From: Actinomadura opuntiae
GTDB taxonomy: Bacteria > Actinomycetota > Actinomycetes > Streptosporangiales > Streptosporangiaceae
Direction: 5' to 3'
Assembly (NCBI RefSeq): GCF_030283205.1
Contig: NZ_JASNWF010000010.1
Coordinates: forward strand, 1 to 64,000
DNA length: 64,000 nucleotides
This document shows, in pieces, positions 32,490 to 40,619 of the stretch (position 1 is the stretch's first letter; each line of letters opens with the position of its first letter). The notes under the pieces are model-generated. The model was not told where the DNA came from and did not search any database. It saw only the letters and a program-made list of their open reading frames with translations. Both the position numbers and the translations under genes were made by a program.

Positions 32490-32522
32490 GACCCCGGTCC
32501 GGCCCTCGGCCGAGCCGGGGTC
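32490..32522 (+). terminator. Terminator after the VC0807 family gene
   Basis: GACCCCGG (32490-32497) pairs with CCGGGGTC (32515-32522), with an inner GGCC...GGCC pairing in the loop. Lies 20 bases after the stop codon. Confidence 0.65.
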
Positions 32523-32651
32523 CGGCCTGTTGCGGACCGTCCTGAGCTGCGAATCCCCGGCATCCGCGCGAACTTTTCCGGCTTCGAGCCCATCTCCCTT
32601 TTCGCAGGCATTCACCGAAGACGGGTGAGTCTTGGGACTTGGGGGAGTTTC

Positions 32652-33824
32652 GTGGCTATCAACGGGCGGCCGGCACTGGCGGCGACCGGGATCGCGGGCG
32701 CCGTGGCGGTGCTCGCGGCGGGATGCGGCATCGGCGGCACGGGCGTGCTGTCGGCGGGCGAGTCCGACACCACCGTGACGATCACACCGGCGACCGGGGC
32801 GCGGGCGGTCAAGCCGGACGCGGTGATCGAGGTCAAGGCGTCCGGCGGGAAGCTGGCGAAGGTCACCGTCCAGGGGAGCAAGGGGTCGGCCGTCACCGGA
32901 CGGCTCACCGGCGGCGGCAAGACGTGGCGCTCGACCCGGACGATGACGCCCGGGGCGTCCTACACCGTCACCGCGCAGGCCAAGAGCGGCGGCAAGCTGC
33001 GCACGGTGACCAGCGCGTTCACCACGCTGACCCCGGCGCGGACGCTGTCGATCACCGACGTCACGCCGAACCTCCCGGGGGAGAAGGTCGGCGTCGGCAT
33101 GCCGATCATCCTGCAGTTCGACCGCCCGGTCGCCGACAAGGCCGCGGTGGAGAAGGTCCTGCACGTGACCCCGGACAAGCCGGTCGAGGGCGCCTGGCGC
33201 TGGATCGGGCCCCAGGAGGCCGTCTACCGCACGAAGACGTACTGGCAGCCGCACCAGACCGTCCGGTTCCGGGCCGACCTGGCCGGCGTGAACGCCGGGG
33301 GCGGCGTCTACGGGGCCGCGGACGCCGCGGCGACGATCAGCATCGGCGCCGCGCAGATCACCACCGGCGACATCGGCGGGCACCGCATGACGGTGACGCG
33401 CGACGGCCGCAGGCTGCGGACCGTCCCGTTCAGCGCGGGCAACGGCCAGACCCGCGAGTTCACCACCACCAGCGGCGTCCACCTGCTGATGGACAAGGGC
33501 AACCCGGTGACGATGACCTCCCCGGGCCGGCGGCCCGGCGACCCGGGCTACTACCAGCAGGTCGTCGACTACGCGGTGCGCTTCTCCAACAGCGGCGAGT
33601 ACGTCCACTCGGCGCCCTGGTCGGTCGGCTCGCAGGGGTCGGAGAACGTCAGCCACGGCTGCCTGAACGTGAGCCCGGCCAACGCCGAGTGGTTCTACGG
33701 CATCGCCCAGCGCGGCGACGTGCTCAAGCTCACCGGCACCGCCCGCGAGGTCGAGTGGGACAACGGCTGGAGCTTCTGGCAGCTGCCGTTCGCCAAGTGG
33801 AAGGAGGGCGGCGCCGTTGACTGA
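32652..33824 (+). CDS. Lipoprotein L,D-transpeptidase (LdtMt2-like), copy 1
   Basis: 390 residues from GTG 32652, with GGGGGAG upstream; the frame is open to 32625. Lipobox VAVLAAGC predicts a lipid-anchored exported protein. Two Ig-like domains (about 45-250), then a YkuD catalytic domain with YVHSAPW and NVSHGCLNVSPANAEWFY (catalytic Cys in SHGC). Makes 3-3 peptidoglycan crosslinks or attaches proteins to the wall. Followed by a paralogue with the same layout after a terminator. Confidence 0.93.
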   Translation: MAINGRPALAATGIAGAVAVLAAGCGIGGTGVLSAGESDTTVTITPATGARAVKPDAVIEVKASGGKLAKVTVQGSKGSAVTGRLTGGGKTWRSTRTMTPGASYTVTAQAKSGGKLRTVTSAFTTLTPARTLSITDVTPNLPGEKVGVGMPIILQFDRPVADKAAVEKVLHVTPDKPVEGAWRWIGPQEAVYRTKTYWQPHQTVRFRADLAGVNAGGGVYGAADAAATISIGAAQITTGDIGGHRMTVTRDGRRLRTVPFSAGNGQTREFTTTSGVHLLMDKGNPVTMTSPGRRPGDPGYYQQVVDYAVRFSNSGEYVHSAPWSVGSQGSENVSHGCLNVSPANAEWFYGIAQRGDVLKLTGTAREVEWDNGWSFWQLPFAKWKEGGAVD

Positions 33825-33896
33825 CCGCGGGGCGCACCACCGGGGACGGGCACGCACCGTTGCCCGGTTGCAACGCTTTGATCTCGGAGCGCGGCC

Positions 33897-33930
33897 AAAA
33901 CCCCGGGTCGTGGCATGATCGCGGGTTTTT
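33897..33930 (+). terminator. Rho-independent terminator between the two L,D-transpeptidases
   Basis: AAAACCC (33897-33903) pairs with GGGTTTT (33923-33929) and is followed by a T. The dyad GTCTCT-GAG-AGAGAC (33940-33954) right after it precedes the ribosome site of the second gene and may form a 5' hairpin in its mRNA. Confidence 0.6.
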
Positions 33931-33975
33931 GTCGCTAATGTCTCTGAGAGAGACGGCGGGGTTCTGGAGGTTTAG

Positions 33976-35211
33976 GTGCAGCGGAGGGTGTCCGCGGGTG
34001 TCCGGGCCGGTGCGGGGATGGCGGGGGCCGTGCTGCTCCTCACGACCGCCTGCTCGGGCGGCGAGAAGGAGCACGGCGTCCCGGTCGGTGAGAAGGGCGA
34101 CGCCGCCGTCCCGCAGGTGACGATCAATCCGGGCAACGGCAACGGCAAGGCGGCCCCGGAGGACGGCGTCACCGTCACGGCGGCGGGCGGCACGCTGCAG
34201 CAGGTCACCGTGACCCGCAAGGGCAAGCCGGTGGACGGCGCGATGTCGGCCGACAAGAGGTCGTGGAAGTCGCGCACGCTGCGCCCCGGCTCGCAGTACC
34301 AGGTGGCCGCGGTCGCGACCAGCCCCAAGGGCAAGTCGACCACCGTCAACTCCACCTTCAAGACGCTCAAGGCGGCCAACGAGCTGGAGGTCACCGACGT
34401 CAGCCCCACCAAGGGGGAGACGGTCGGGGTCGGCATGCCGATCATCGTCACCTTCAACCGCGCGGTCGGCGACAAGAAGGCCGTCGAGCAGGCCCTGGAG
34501 ATCAAGTCGACCAAGCCCGCCACCGGCGCCTGGCACTGGTCCGGCGACACCCAGGTGATCTTCCGGACGCAGAACGGGCACTACTGGCAGCCCAACCAGA
34601 AGGTCAGCTTCACCGCCAAGCTCTCCGGCGTGAAGGCGGGCAAGAAGACCTACGGGATGAGCGACTTCAGCCGCAAGTTCAGCATCGGCGACTCGCACAT
34701 CATCACCGCCAGCACCAAGACCCATCACCTGACCGTCAAGAAGAACGGCAAGAAGGTGAAGAGCTGGCCGATCAGCGCCGGCCGCGGCGGCCGCGTCGTC
34801 AACGGGGTGGACACCTACTCCACCACCAGCGGCATCCACCTGACCATGGGCAAGGAGAATCCGGCGATCATGACGTCGGAGTGGATGGGCGTCAAGCCGG
34901 AGGACAAGGCGAACGGCGGCTACAAGGAGGTCATCCCGTTCGCGGTGCGGATCTCCAACAGCGGCGAGTACATCCACTCGATGGCCTCGACGGTGTGGGC
35001 GCAGGGCCACCAGAACGTCAGCCACGGCTGCGTGAACTCCCCGCCGTCGGCCGCCCGGTGGTTCTACAAGTTCTCCTACCGCGGCGACCCGGTGATCATC
35101 ACTGGCAGCGACCGGAAGCTCGAGCCGATGAACGGCTGGAGCTTCTACCAGATGTCGTGGAAGAAGTGGGTCAAGGGCAGCGCCCTCGACCGCACCGTCA
35201 CCACCGGCTGA
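33976..35211 (+). CDS. Lipoprotein L,D-transpeptidase (LdtMt2-like), copy 2
   Basis: 411 residues from GTG 33976 with GGAGG 7 bases upstream. Lipobox VLLLTTACS. Same order as copy 1: Gly/Asn-rich linker, two Ig-like domains, YkuD domain with YIHSMAS and NVSHGCVNSPPSAARWFY. More lysine-rich than copy 1. Likely an old tandem duplication. Separate terminator and leader indicate independent expression. Confidence 0.93.
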   Translation: MQRRVSAGVRAGAGMAGAVLLLTTACSGGEKEHGVPVGEKGDAAVPQVTINPGNGNGKAAPEDGVTVTAAGGTLQQVTVTRKGKPVDGAMSADKRSWKSRTLRPGSQYQVAAVATSPKGKSTTVNSTFKTLKAANELEVTDVSPTKGETVGVGMPIIVTFNRAVGDKKAVEQALEIKSTKPATGAWHWSGDTQVIFRTQNGHYWQPNQKVSFTAKLSGVKAGKKTYGMSDFSRKFSIGDSHIITASTKTHHLTVKKNGKKVKSWPISAGRGGRVVNGVDTYSTTSGIHLTMGKENPAIMTSEWMGVKPEDKANGGYKEVIPFAVRISNSGEYIHSMASTVWAQGHQNVSHGCVNSPPSAARWFYKFSYRGDPVIITGSDRKLEPMNGWSFYQMSWKKWVKGSALDRTVTTG

Positions 35212-35224
35212 ACCCCGCGCCCGC

Positions 35225-35264
35225 GCGGCGCCATGGCGGCGCTCCCCGTTCCGGGGGGCGCCGC
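35225..35264. terminator. Hairpin between convergent genes
   Basis: GCGGCGCC (35225) pairs with GGCGCCGC (35257-35264), within a longer imperfect stem, between the end of the second L,D-transpeptidase gene and the leftward DUF664 gene. Confidence 0.45.
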
Positions 35265-35273
35265 CCGCGCGTT

Positions 35274-35783
35274 TCAGGTGCGGTCGGTGAGGCCGCGGAG
35301 GTAGGCGGCCTGGCCGGCGTGCTGGAGGTCGTCGGAGATCACGCTGATGAGGCGGACCGCGAGCGTGACGGGCGGGTCCCAGTTCGCGTCGACGATCCGC
35401 TCGAGGTCCTTGTCGGTCAGCGCGGCGACGTACTCGACGGTCCGGTCGTGGACGGCGTCGTGGTAGCCGGTGAGCAGGTCCGCCGACTCGACCCGGACGG
35501 CCGCGACCTGGTCCGGGTCGTGGCCGTAGCCGGTCTCGGACGGGGCGAGCGGCAGCGCGAACCGGTCGGCCCAGCCGTCGGACGTCCAGACCTGGGCGCT
35601 GCCGGCGGCGTCGGCGATGTGGTCGTCCTGGACGCGGGTCAGGTGCCAGACGAGCCAGGCGATCGAGTTGGCCCGGGCGTCGGGACGGAAGGCGAGCCGG
35701 TCCGGCCCGAGCCCGTCGGCGGCCTCGTGGACCACCTCCTGGATCCGGTCGAAGGCGTCGGTGAGCAATTGCGCACTGGTCAT
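35274..35783 (-). CDS. DinB/DUF664 (mycothiol-dependent type) protein
   Basis: 169 residues, four-helix DinB-like fold. Pattern: LLTDAFDRIQEVVHEAADGLG, IAWLVWHLTRVQDDHIAD (His pair region) and ISVISDDLQHAGQAAYLRGL (third His), the usual metal site of the family. In actinobacteria these proteins are linked to mycothiol-dependent detoxification. Divergent from a small phosphatase, with two tandem dyads in the shared promoter region. Confidence 0.9.
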   Translation of the reverse strand: MTSAQLLTDAFDRIQEVVHEAADGLGPDRLAFRPDARANSIAWLVWHLTRVQDDHIADAAGSAQVWTSDGWADRFALPLAPSETGYGHDPDQVAAVRVESADLLTGYHDAVHDRTVEYVAALTDKDLERIVDANWDPPVTLAVRLISVISDDLQHAGQAAYLRGLTDRT

Positions 35784-35806
35784 TTCCCCGACGCTACCCG
35801 CGCGTG

Positions 35807-35841
35807 TCCGCTCGAAGCGGAACGCGTCCGCTCAAAGCGGA
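35807..35841. promoter_or_regulatory. Two tandem 15-bp dyads (TCCGCT-N3-AGCGGA)
   Basis: TCCGCT-CGA-AGCGGA at 35807-35821 and TCCGCT-CAA-AGCGGA at 35827-35841, each a perfect inverted repeat, centres exactly 20 bp apart (two helical turns). They lie in the divergent DUF664/phosphatase promoter, 24-58 bases from the DUF664 start and 41-75 from the phosphatase start. Looks like a paired operator; the protein is not obvious from the neighbours. Confidence 0.7.
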
Positions 35842-35881
35842 GAACCGGGCCGGGGCGGCGGGGGCGCGTCAGGATGGGGCG

Positions 35882-36325
35882 ATGGTGAGCACACGCCTCG
35901 AAGGCGCGACCGAACTGCCGGGCGGCCCACTCGTCAGGGGCCGGGGGCTGCGGCGGCCCGCGCCGGGCGGCGCCGCGCCCGACTACGGCCTGTACCTCGG
36001 CTCGGATCGGCTCCGCGGCCGCCATGACGCCGCGCTGGCCTGGCCGCACGACTGGATCGACTGGCCGGACTTCCTGCTGCCCCGCGACAGGGACGGCGCC
36101 GTCGCGCTCATCCGCGGCCTGCACGCGCGGGCCGGTGCGGGCGAGCGGGTCGAGGTCGCCTGCGGCGGCGGCGTCGGACGCACCGGCACGGTGATCGCCT
36201 GCCTGGCGGTGCTGTCCCGGGTTCCGGCGGAGCGCGCCGTCGCCTGGACGCGGGAGAACTACCACCGCAAGGCGGTCGAAACGCCCTGGCAGCGGCGCTG
36301 GGTGCTGCGCTTTCCCCGCGAGTAG
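35882..36325 (+). CDS. Dual-specificity / tyrosine phosphatase-like protein
   Basis: 147 residues from ATG 35882. The PTP loop reads VACGGGVGRTGTVIACL: Cys, five residues, Arg, as needed for the cysteine phosphatase reaction, though the residue before the Cys is Ala rather than the usual His. C-terminal ENYHRKAVETPWQRRWV is typical of the actinobacterial small protein-tyrosine phosphatase family. Substrate unknown. Next to an ABC-2-like membrane protein on the same strand (27-base gap). Confidence 0.85.
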   Translation: MVSTRLEGATELPGGPLVRGRGLRRPAPGGAAPDYGLYLGSDRLRGRHDAALAWPHDWIDWPDFLLPRDRDGAVALIRGLHARAGAGERVEVACGGGVGRTGTVIACLAVLSRVPAERAVAWTRENYHRKAVETPWQRRWVLRFPRE

Positions 36326-36352
36326 CCGCCGCTGAGCGGGTACGTCACCGGC

Positions 36353-37465
36353 ATGAGCACACCGGCGACCGGACGGAACGGGGCGGCGCCCGACCGCGGC
36401 TTCGCCGGGGAACTGCGCGACGCGGTGACGCTGCGCTCGTTCACCCTGGTCCTCGGCGTGCTGATCCTGCAGCTGGCGTTCATCCTGTCCTACATCGGTG
36501 CGTTCCACTCGCCGACCCCGCACCGCATCCCCGTCGCGGTCGTCGCGCCAGGGCAGGCGGCGGGGCAGGTGGCCGCGCAGCTGAACGCGCTGAAGGGCAC
36601 CCCGCTCAAGGCGCGGACGGCCCCGAGCGAGCAGCGGGCCCGGCACCTGATCCTGGACCGGACGATCGACGCGGCGATCCTCGTGGACCCGCACGGCGGC
36701 ACCGACACGCTGCTGGTGGCGTCCGCGAGCGGTCCCGCCGTCTCCAGCACCACCCAGCAGATCGCGGCGGGCATCGAGCAGTCCCGGCACCGGCAGGTGC
36801 GGACCGTCGACATCCGCCCGCCGGCCGCCGGGGACGGCCGCGGGCTGTCGTCGTTCTATCTGGTCATCGGCTGGATCGTGGGCGGTTACCTGGCGGCGGC
36901 GATCCTCGGCCTGGCCGGCGGCGCGCGCCCGGCGAACCTGCGCCGCACGATCATCCGGCTGGGCGCGCTCGCGCTGTACGCGATCGTGTCCGGGCTCGGC
37001 GGCGCGATCATCGCCGGGCCGGTCCTCGGTGCCCTGAACGGGCATTTCTGGGCACTGTGGGGCATCGGCGCGCTGGTCGTCATGGCCGCCGCGGCGACGA
37101 CCGTGGCGTTCCAGATCCTGCTCGGGATGATCGGCATCGGGCTGGCGATCCTGGTGTTCGTCGTGCTCGGCAACCCCAGCGCGGGCGGCGCCTACCCGAT
37201 GACCCTGCTGCCGGCGTTCTGGCGGGCCATCGGGGACTGGCTGCCGACGGGAGCGGGGACCACCGCCGTCCGCAACACCGTCTACTTCTCCGGCCACGCC
37301 ACGGGGCAGGCCCTGGGCGTGCTGGCGGGTTACGCCGTGCTCGGGTCGGCGGTCGCCGTCGCCGCGTCCGCCGCCCACCTGCGGTACATGAGGCTGGTCC
37401 CGGACGGTCCGGCGATGAGCAGCAGCAGGCAGAGCCAGGCGAACCAGTCACCGAAACGCGAGTAG
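36353..37465 (+). CDS. ABC-2-like membrane protein (DUF3533 / YhgE-Pip type)
   Basis: 370 residues. One N-terminal membrane segment (FTLVLGVLILQLAFILSY), an extracytoplasmic domain of about 130 residues (IPVAVVAPGQAAGQVAAQL and DAAILVDPHGGTDTLLVAS), then five C-terminal membrane segments. This is the layout of YhgE/Pip and DUF3533 proteins, which resemble ABC-2 permeases without an ATPase. Its last 136 bases overlap the 3' end of the convergent Lnt-like gene. Confidence 0.85.
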   Translation: MSTPATGRNGAAPDRGFAGELRDAVTLRSFTLVLGVLILQLAFILSYIGAFHSPTPHRIPVAVVAPGQAAGQVAAQLNALKGTPLKARTAPSEQRARHLILDRTIDAAILVDPHGGTDTLLVASASGPAVSSTTQQIAAGIEQSRHRQVRTVDIRPPAAGDGRGLSSFYLVIGWIVGGYLAAAILGLAGGARPANLRRTIIRLGALALYAIVSGLGGAIIAGPVLGALNGHFWALWGIGALVVMAAAATTVAFQILLGMIGIGLAILVFVVLGNPSAGGAYPMTLLPAFWRAIGDWLPTGAGTTAVRNTVYFSGHATGQALGVLAGYAVLGSAVAVAASAAHLRYMRLVPDGPAMSSSRQSQANQSPKRE

Positions 37466-38766
37466 ACCGTCCGGACGCCGTGCGCGGGGAGCGTCGCGCT
37501 GACGGAGGTGAACCCCGCGCCGCCGGTGGCGCGCCCGGCGAGGACCCGGCCGTAGGGGTCGCTGACCAGGAGCGTCCCCGCTCGGGCGGCCCGCGCGATG
37601 GTCAGACCGCTCTCGACGCCGCGGACGAGCGCCATCCGTCCGTGCAACCGGCCGTCGCCGGTGAAGTCCCAGGCAGGCGCGTACAGCACCGTCGCGCCGC
37701 GGGCCCGGTAGGCGCGGACGAGACCCGGGAAGTCCAGGTCCTTGCAGATGACGAGGCCGTGACCGGGGGAGAGGAACGCCAGCTCGGCGCCTGGGTCCAG
37801 GTCGTCCTCAAGGCCGGGGATCAGGTGGTGCTTGGCGTAGCGGACGGGCGCGCCGCCATCCGCGCGGATCCCGAGCGCGACGTTGCGTGCGGTGCCCGCG
37901 GTGGTCAGGACGAGCCCGACGACGATGTCCTCGTGGCGTTCGGTGGCCAGTCGCGCCAGCGGCCCAGTGAGCGCGGGAAGTGTCGTCTCGTTCGCGGCGA
38001 AGGTCTTCTCCGGCAGGACGACCGTGCCTGCGGGCGGTGTCGCGCGGATCGCTGCGAGGTAGCGGCGCAGCAGGTCGCGGCCCTGCGGCGTGGCGAGGTC
38101 GATCGTGTCGTCGGGACGGTCGGTGTCGAGCAGCGTGACGGTCGCCCGCGAGGGGTCGTGGGGCTGCCGGAGCCGCCAGCCGCCGTAGGCCAGCGGAAGG
38201 GCGAGGACGAGCGCGCCCGCGAGCAGCACCCGCCACCGCCGCGCGGTGCCGGGCGCGGCGGCCGCCGCCACGGCCGCGGGGACGCCCATGACGAGGAACG
38301 TGATCCCCCACGGGCCGGTCAGCGACGCGGTCTGCACGACGGGCGGGACGTCCGCCTGCGTGTAGGCCAGGCTCAGCCACGCGCCGTGCGGCGCCGCCAC
38401 CGACAGCGCGTACTCCAGCGCCGCCCACCCCGCCGGGACGGTCAGCGCCGCGACGAGCGGGAACCCGCGCAGCAGCAGCCGCCGGAAGACCAACGCGAGC
38501 AGGCCGAACACCAGCGCGGTGCCGATGATGATCCCGGCCGCGGCCGGCGGCGGCATCTGCAGGGTGCCGAGGTAGTAGGGCCACATGCGGCTCTGCCCGG
38601 CGAGCCAGGCCAGGGACGCGGCGGCGAACGCGGCCCGTCCGCCGACCCGCGGCGCGAGCCACAGGACGGGCAGCGGGCCGAGCCAGGTGAGCCAGGCCAC
38701 GGGGTGCAGCCCGGTGCCGAGCAGCAGCAGGACGGACGACAGCAAGGTCGAAGCGATCACGGTCAT
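37330..38766 (-). CDS. lnt: Apolipoprotein N-acyltransferase-like protein (Lnt)
   Basis: 478 residues. About six N-terminal membrane segments (1-190), a carbon-nitrogen hydrolase domain (about 200-420) with the Glu-Lys-Cys triad visible in VVLPEKTF, VRYAKHHLIPG and LVICKDLDFPG, and a last membrane segment (LCLLLLIAGPSG). This is the Lnt layout: third acyl chain added to lipoproteins at the outer face of the membrane. Fits the two lipoprotein L,D-transpeptidases nearby, though actinomycetes often have several Lnt homologues and another CN-hydrolase reaction is possible. Convergent overlap of 136 bp with the preceding gene. Confidence 0.75.
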   Translation of the reverse strand: MTVIASTLLSSVLLLLGTGLHPVAWLTWLGPLPVLWLAPRVGGRAAFAAASLAWLAGQSRMWPYYLGTLQMPPPAAAGIIIGTALVFGLLALVFRRLLLRGFPLVAALTVPAGWAALEYALSVAAPHGAWLSLAYTQADVPPVVQTASLTGPWGITFLVMGVPAAVAAAAAPGTARRWRVLLAGALVLALPLAYGGWRLRQPHDPSRATVTLLDTDRPDDTIDLATPQGRDLLRRYLAAIRATPPAGTVVLPEKTFAANETTLPALTGPLARLATERHEDIVVGLVLTTAGTARNVALGIRADGGAPVRYAKHHLIPGLEDDLDPGAELAFLSPGHGLVICKDLDFPGLVRAYRARGATVLYAPAWDFTGDGRLHGRMALVRGVESGLTIARAARAGTLLVSDPYGRVLAGRATGGAGFTSVSATLPAHGVRTVYSRFGDWFAWLCLLLLIAGPSGTSLMYRRWAADAATATADPSTA

Positions 38767-38841
38767 GGTCCGAGCGTCGGCCGCGTGGGCCTCCCGCCGC
38801 GTCGCCGGGACGAGTGAAACCGCGCCTCACTCCCGCGGGCG

Positions 38842-39525
38842 TCAGTCCGCGGGGTCGCCCGGGACGACCAGCCCGGACTCGTAGGCGAACACGACCGCCT
38901 GCACCCGGTCCCGCAGTCCGAGCTTGCCCAGCACGTGGCTGACGTGCGTCTTCACGGTGTGCTCGGTGACGACCATCGCCTCGGCGATCTCCGCGTTGGA
39001 CCGGCCCCGCGCGACCTGCCGCAGCGTCGCGGCCTCCCGCTCGGTCAGCCCGGCGAGCCGCGCCGCGAGCCGCGGGACGACGCCGTGGCCGGGGCGCCGC
39101 ACCAGGTCCTCGACCAGCCGCCGCGTCACCGCCGGCGCGAGAAGCGCGTCGCCGGAGGCGACGATGCGGACGGCGTCCGCCAGTTCGTCGCGCCGGATGT
39201 CCTTCAGCAGGAACCCGCCCGCGCCCGCCCGCAGCGCGTCGTAGACGTGCTCGTCGGAGTCGAACATCGTCAGCACGAGCACCCTGGCGGGCAGCGTCGC
39301 GCAGATCCGCTCCGTCGCCTCGATCCCGTTCATCACGGGCATCCGCACGTCCATCACGACGACGTCGGGCCGCAGCTCCTCGGCGGCGCGGACGGCGGCG
39401 GCCCCGTCCGCGGCCTCCCCGACGACGGCCATGTCCGGTTGCGCGTCCAGGATCATCGTGAACGCGGCGCGGAAGAGGTCCTGGTCGTCGGCGACGAGGA
39501 CGCGCAGGGCCTTCTCGTCCGTCAC
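38842..39525 (-). CDS. NarL/LuxR-type response regulator
   Basis: 227 residues from GTG 39525; an in-frame TTG at 39537 would overlap the kinase gene. Receiver domain: LRVLVADDQDLFRAAF, phospho-Asp in VVVMDVRMPVMNG, Thr/Lys switch residues in VLTMFDS and FLLKDI. C-terminal LuxR HTH: LTEREAATLRQVARGRSNAEIA and VKTHVSHVLGKLGL. Pairs with the histidine kinase encoded just upstream on the same strand. Confidence 0.92.
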   Translation of the reverse strand: MTDEKALRVLVADDQDLFRAAFTMILDAQPDMAVVGEAADGAAAVRAAEELRPDVVVMDVRMPVMNGIEATERICATLPARVLVLTMFDSDEHVYDALRAGAGGFLLKDIRRDELADAVRIVASGDALLAPAVTRRLVEDLVRRPGHGVVPRLAARLAGLTEREAATLRQVARGRSNAEIAEAMVVTEHTVKTHVSHVLGKLGLRDRVQAVVFAYESGLVVPGDPAD

Positions 39526-39529
39526 GGGC

Positions 39530-40585
39530 TCATCCAACCGGAAGCCGGGCCAGGACCGTGAACCCGCGCGGGCCGGGCCCGGCGCGCACCGTGCCGCCGC
39601 AGGCGGCGGCGCGCTCGCGCATCCCGGCCAGCCCGTGCCCGGACGCGGCGGGCTCGCCGCCCCGCCCGTCGTCGGCGATCTCGATCACCAGCGCGTCCCG
39701 CCAGCGCACCGCGACGGTCACCGCGCTCACCGGTCCGGCGTGCTTGCGGACGTTGGTGAGCGCCTCCTGCACGATCCGGTACGCGGCGACGCCGGCGTCC
39801 GGCGCGACGGGGCGCGGCTCGCCGTCCACGGTCAGCGCGGCCGGCAGCCCGCAGTCGCGCACGAGGTCGGGCAGCGTCGCGAGGCCCGGCTGCGCGCCGC
39901 CCGGCGCCGCGTCGTCGCGCAGCGCGTCCAGGATGGCGCGCAGCTGGGCCAGCGCGCCGCGTCCGGTGTCGGCGATCCGCCCGAACGCCTCGTCCGCCCG
40001 GTCCGGGCCGGCCAGCGGCGCCGCCTCGGCCTGCACCACCATGAGCCCGACGGAATGGGTGAGGACGTCGTGCATGTCGCGGGCGATGCGGGCCCGCTCG
40101 CCGGCGGCGGCCGCCGCCCGCTCCTGCTCCAGCCGCCGCGTCCGCTCGGCGTGCTCGGCGGCCTGCGCGCGGCGGGCCTGCTCGGCCGTCCCGAGCGCGA
40201 ACGCGGCGGTGAACGCGGTGCCGAGCAGCGGGTAGACGTCGGAGTCCTCGCCGGGCAGCACGATCGAGACGTACACGACGGCGGCCAGCAGCGGGACCGA
40301 CAGCAGCCGCAGCACCGGCCGGCTCAGCGCGGCGATCGTGTAGACGGCCACCAGCGGCCCCCACGGCAGCAGCAGCGGCTTCTGCCAGACGACCAGCGCG
40401 GTCATCGCCAGGCCCACGACGAGGCCGACGCAAAGCGGGGCGTGGCGCCGCCACAGCACCGGGACGGACGCGAGCAGCGCCAGCGCCACCACCCACCACG
40501 GCCGTGCCGCCCACAGCGCCGGCGCCACGGTCGCGGCGGTGACGGCGGCGGCCACCGCCCGGTCGGCGGTCCTCGCGTCGGGCAT
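39530..40585 (-). CDS. NarL-associated sensor histidine kinase (HisKA_3)
   Basis: 351 residues from ATG 40585. Several N-terminal membrane segments without a large sensor domain (TAATVAPALWAARPWWVVALA and following), then the HisKA_3 box GERARIARDMHDVLTHSVGL (His is the phospho-site) and a HATPase domain (EALTNVRKHAG, IEIADDGRGG, GHGLAGMRERAAACGG). Partner of the response regulator whose start lies 5 bases after its stop. An intramembrane-sensing kinase type. Confidence 0.92.
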   Translation of the reverse strand: MPDARTADRAVAAAVTAATVAPALWAARPWWVVALALLASVPVLWRRHAPLCVGLVVGLAMTALVVWQKPLLLPWGPLVAVYTIAALSRPVLRLLSVPLLAAVVYVSIVLPGEDSDVYPLLGTAFTAAFALGTAEQARRAQAAEHAERTRRLEQERAAAAAGERARIARDMHDVLTHSVGLMVVQAEAAPLAGPDRADEAFGRIADTGRGALAQLRAILDALRDDAAPGGAQPGLATLPDLVRDCGLPAALTVDGEPRPVAPDAGVAAYRIVQEALTNVRKHAGPVSAVTVAVRWRDALVIEIADDGRGGEPAASGHGLAGMRERAAACGGTVRAGPGPRGFTVLARLPVG

Positions 40586-40619
40586 GCCGCCAGTGTCGGG
40601 GATCGGGCCGCCGCGCACC

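Noticed and set aside
32523..32651. c-di-AMP (ydaO) riboswitch upstream of the first L,D-transpeptidase
   Set aside because: Considered because such switches precede some actinomycete wall genes, but I cannot find the conserved core; a covariance-model search would settle it.
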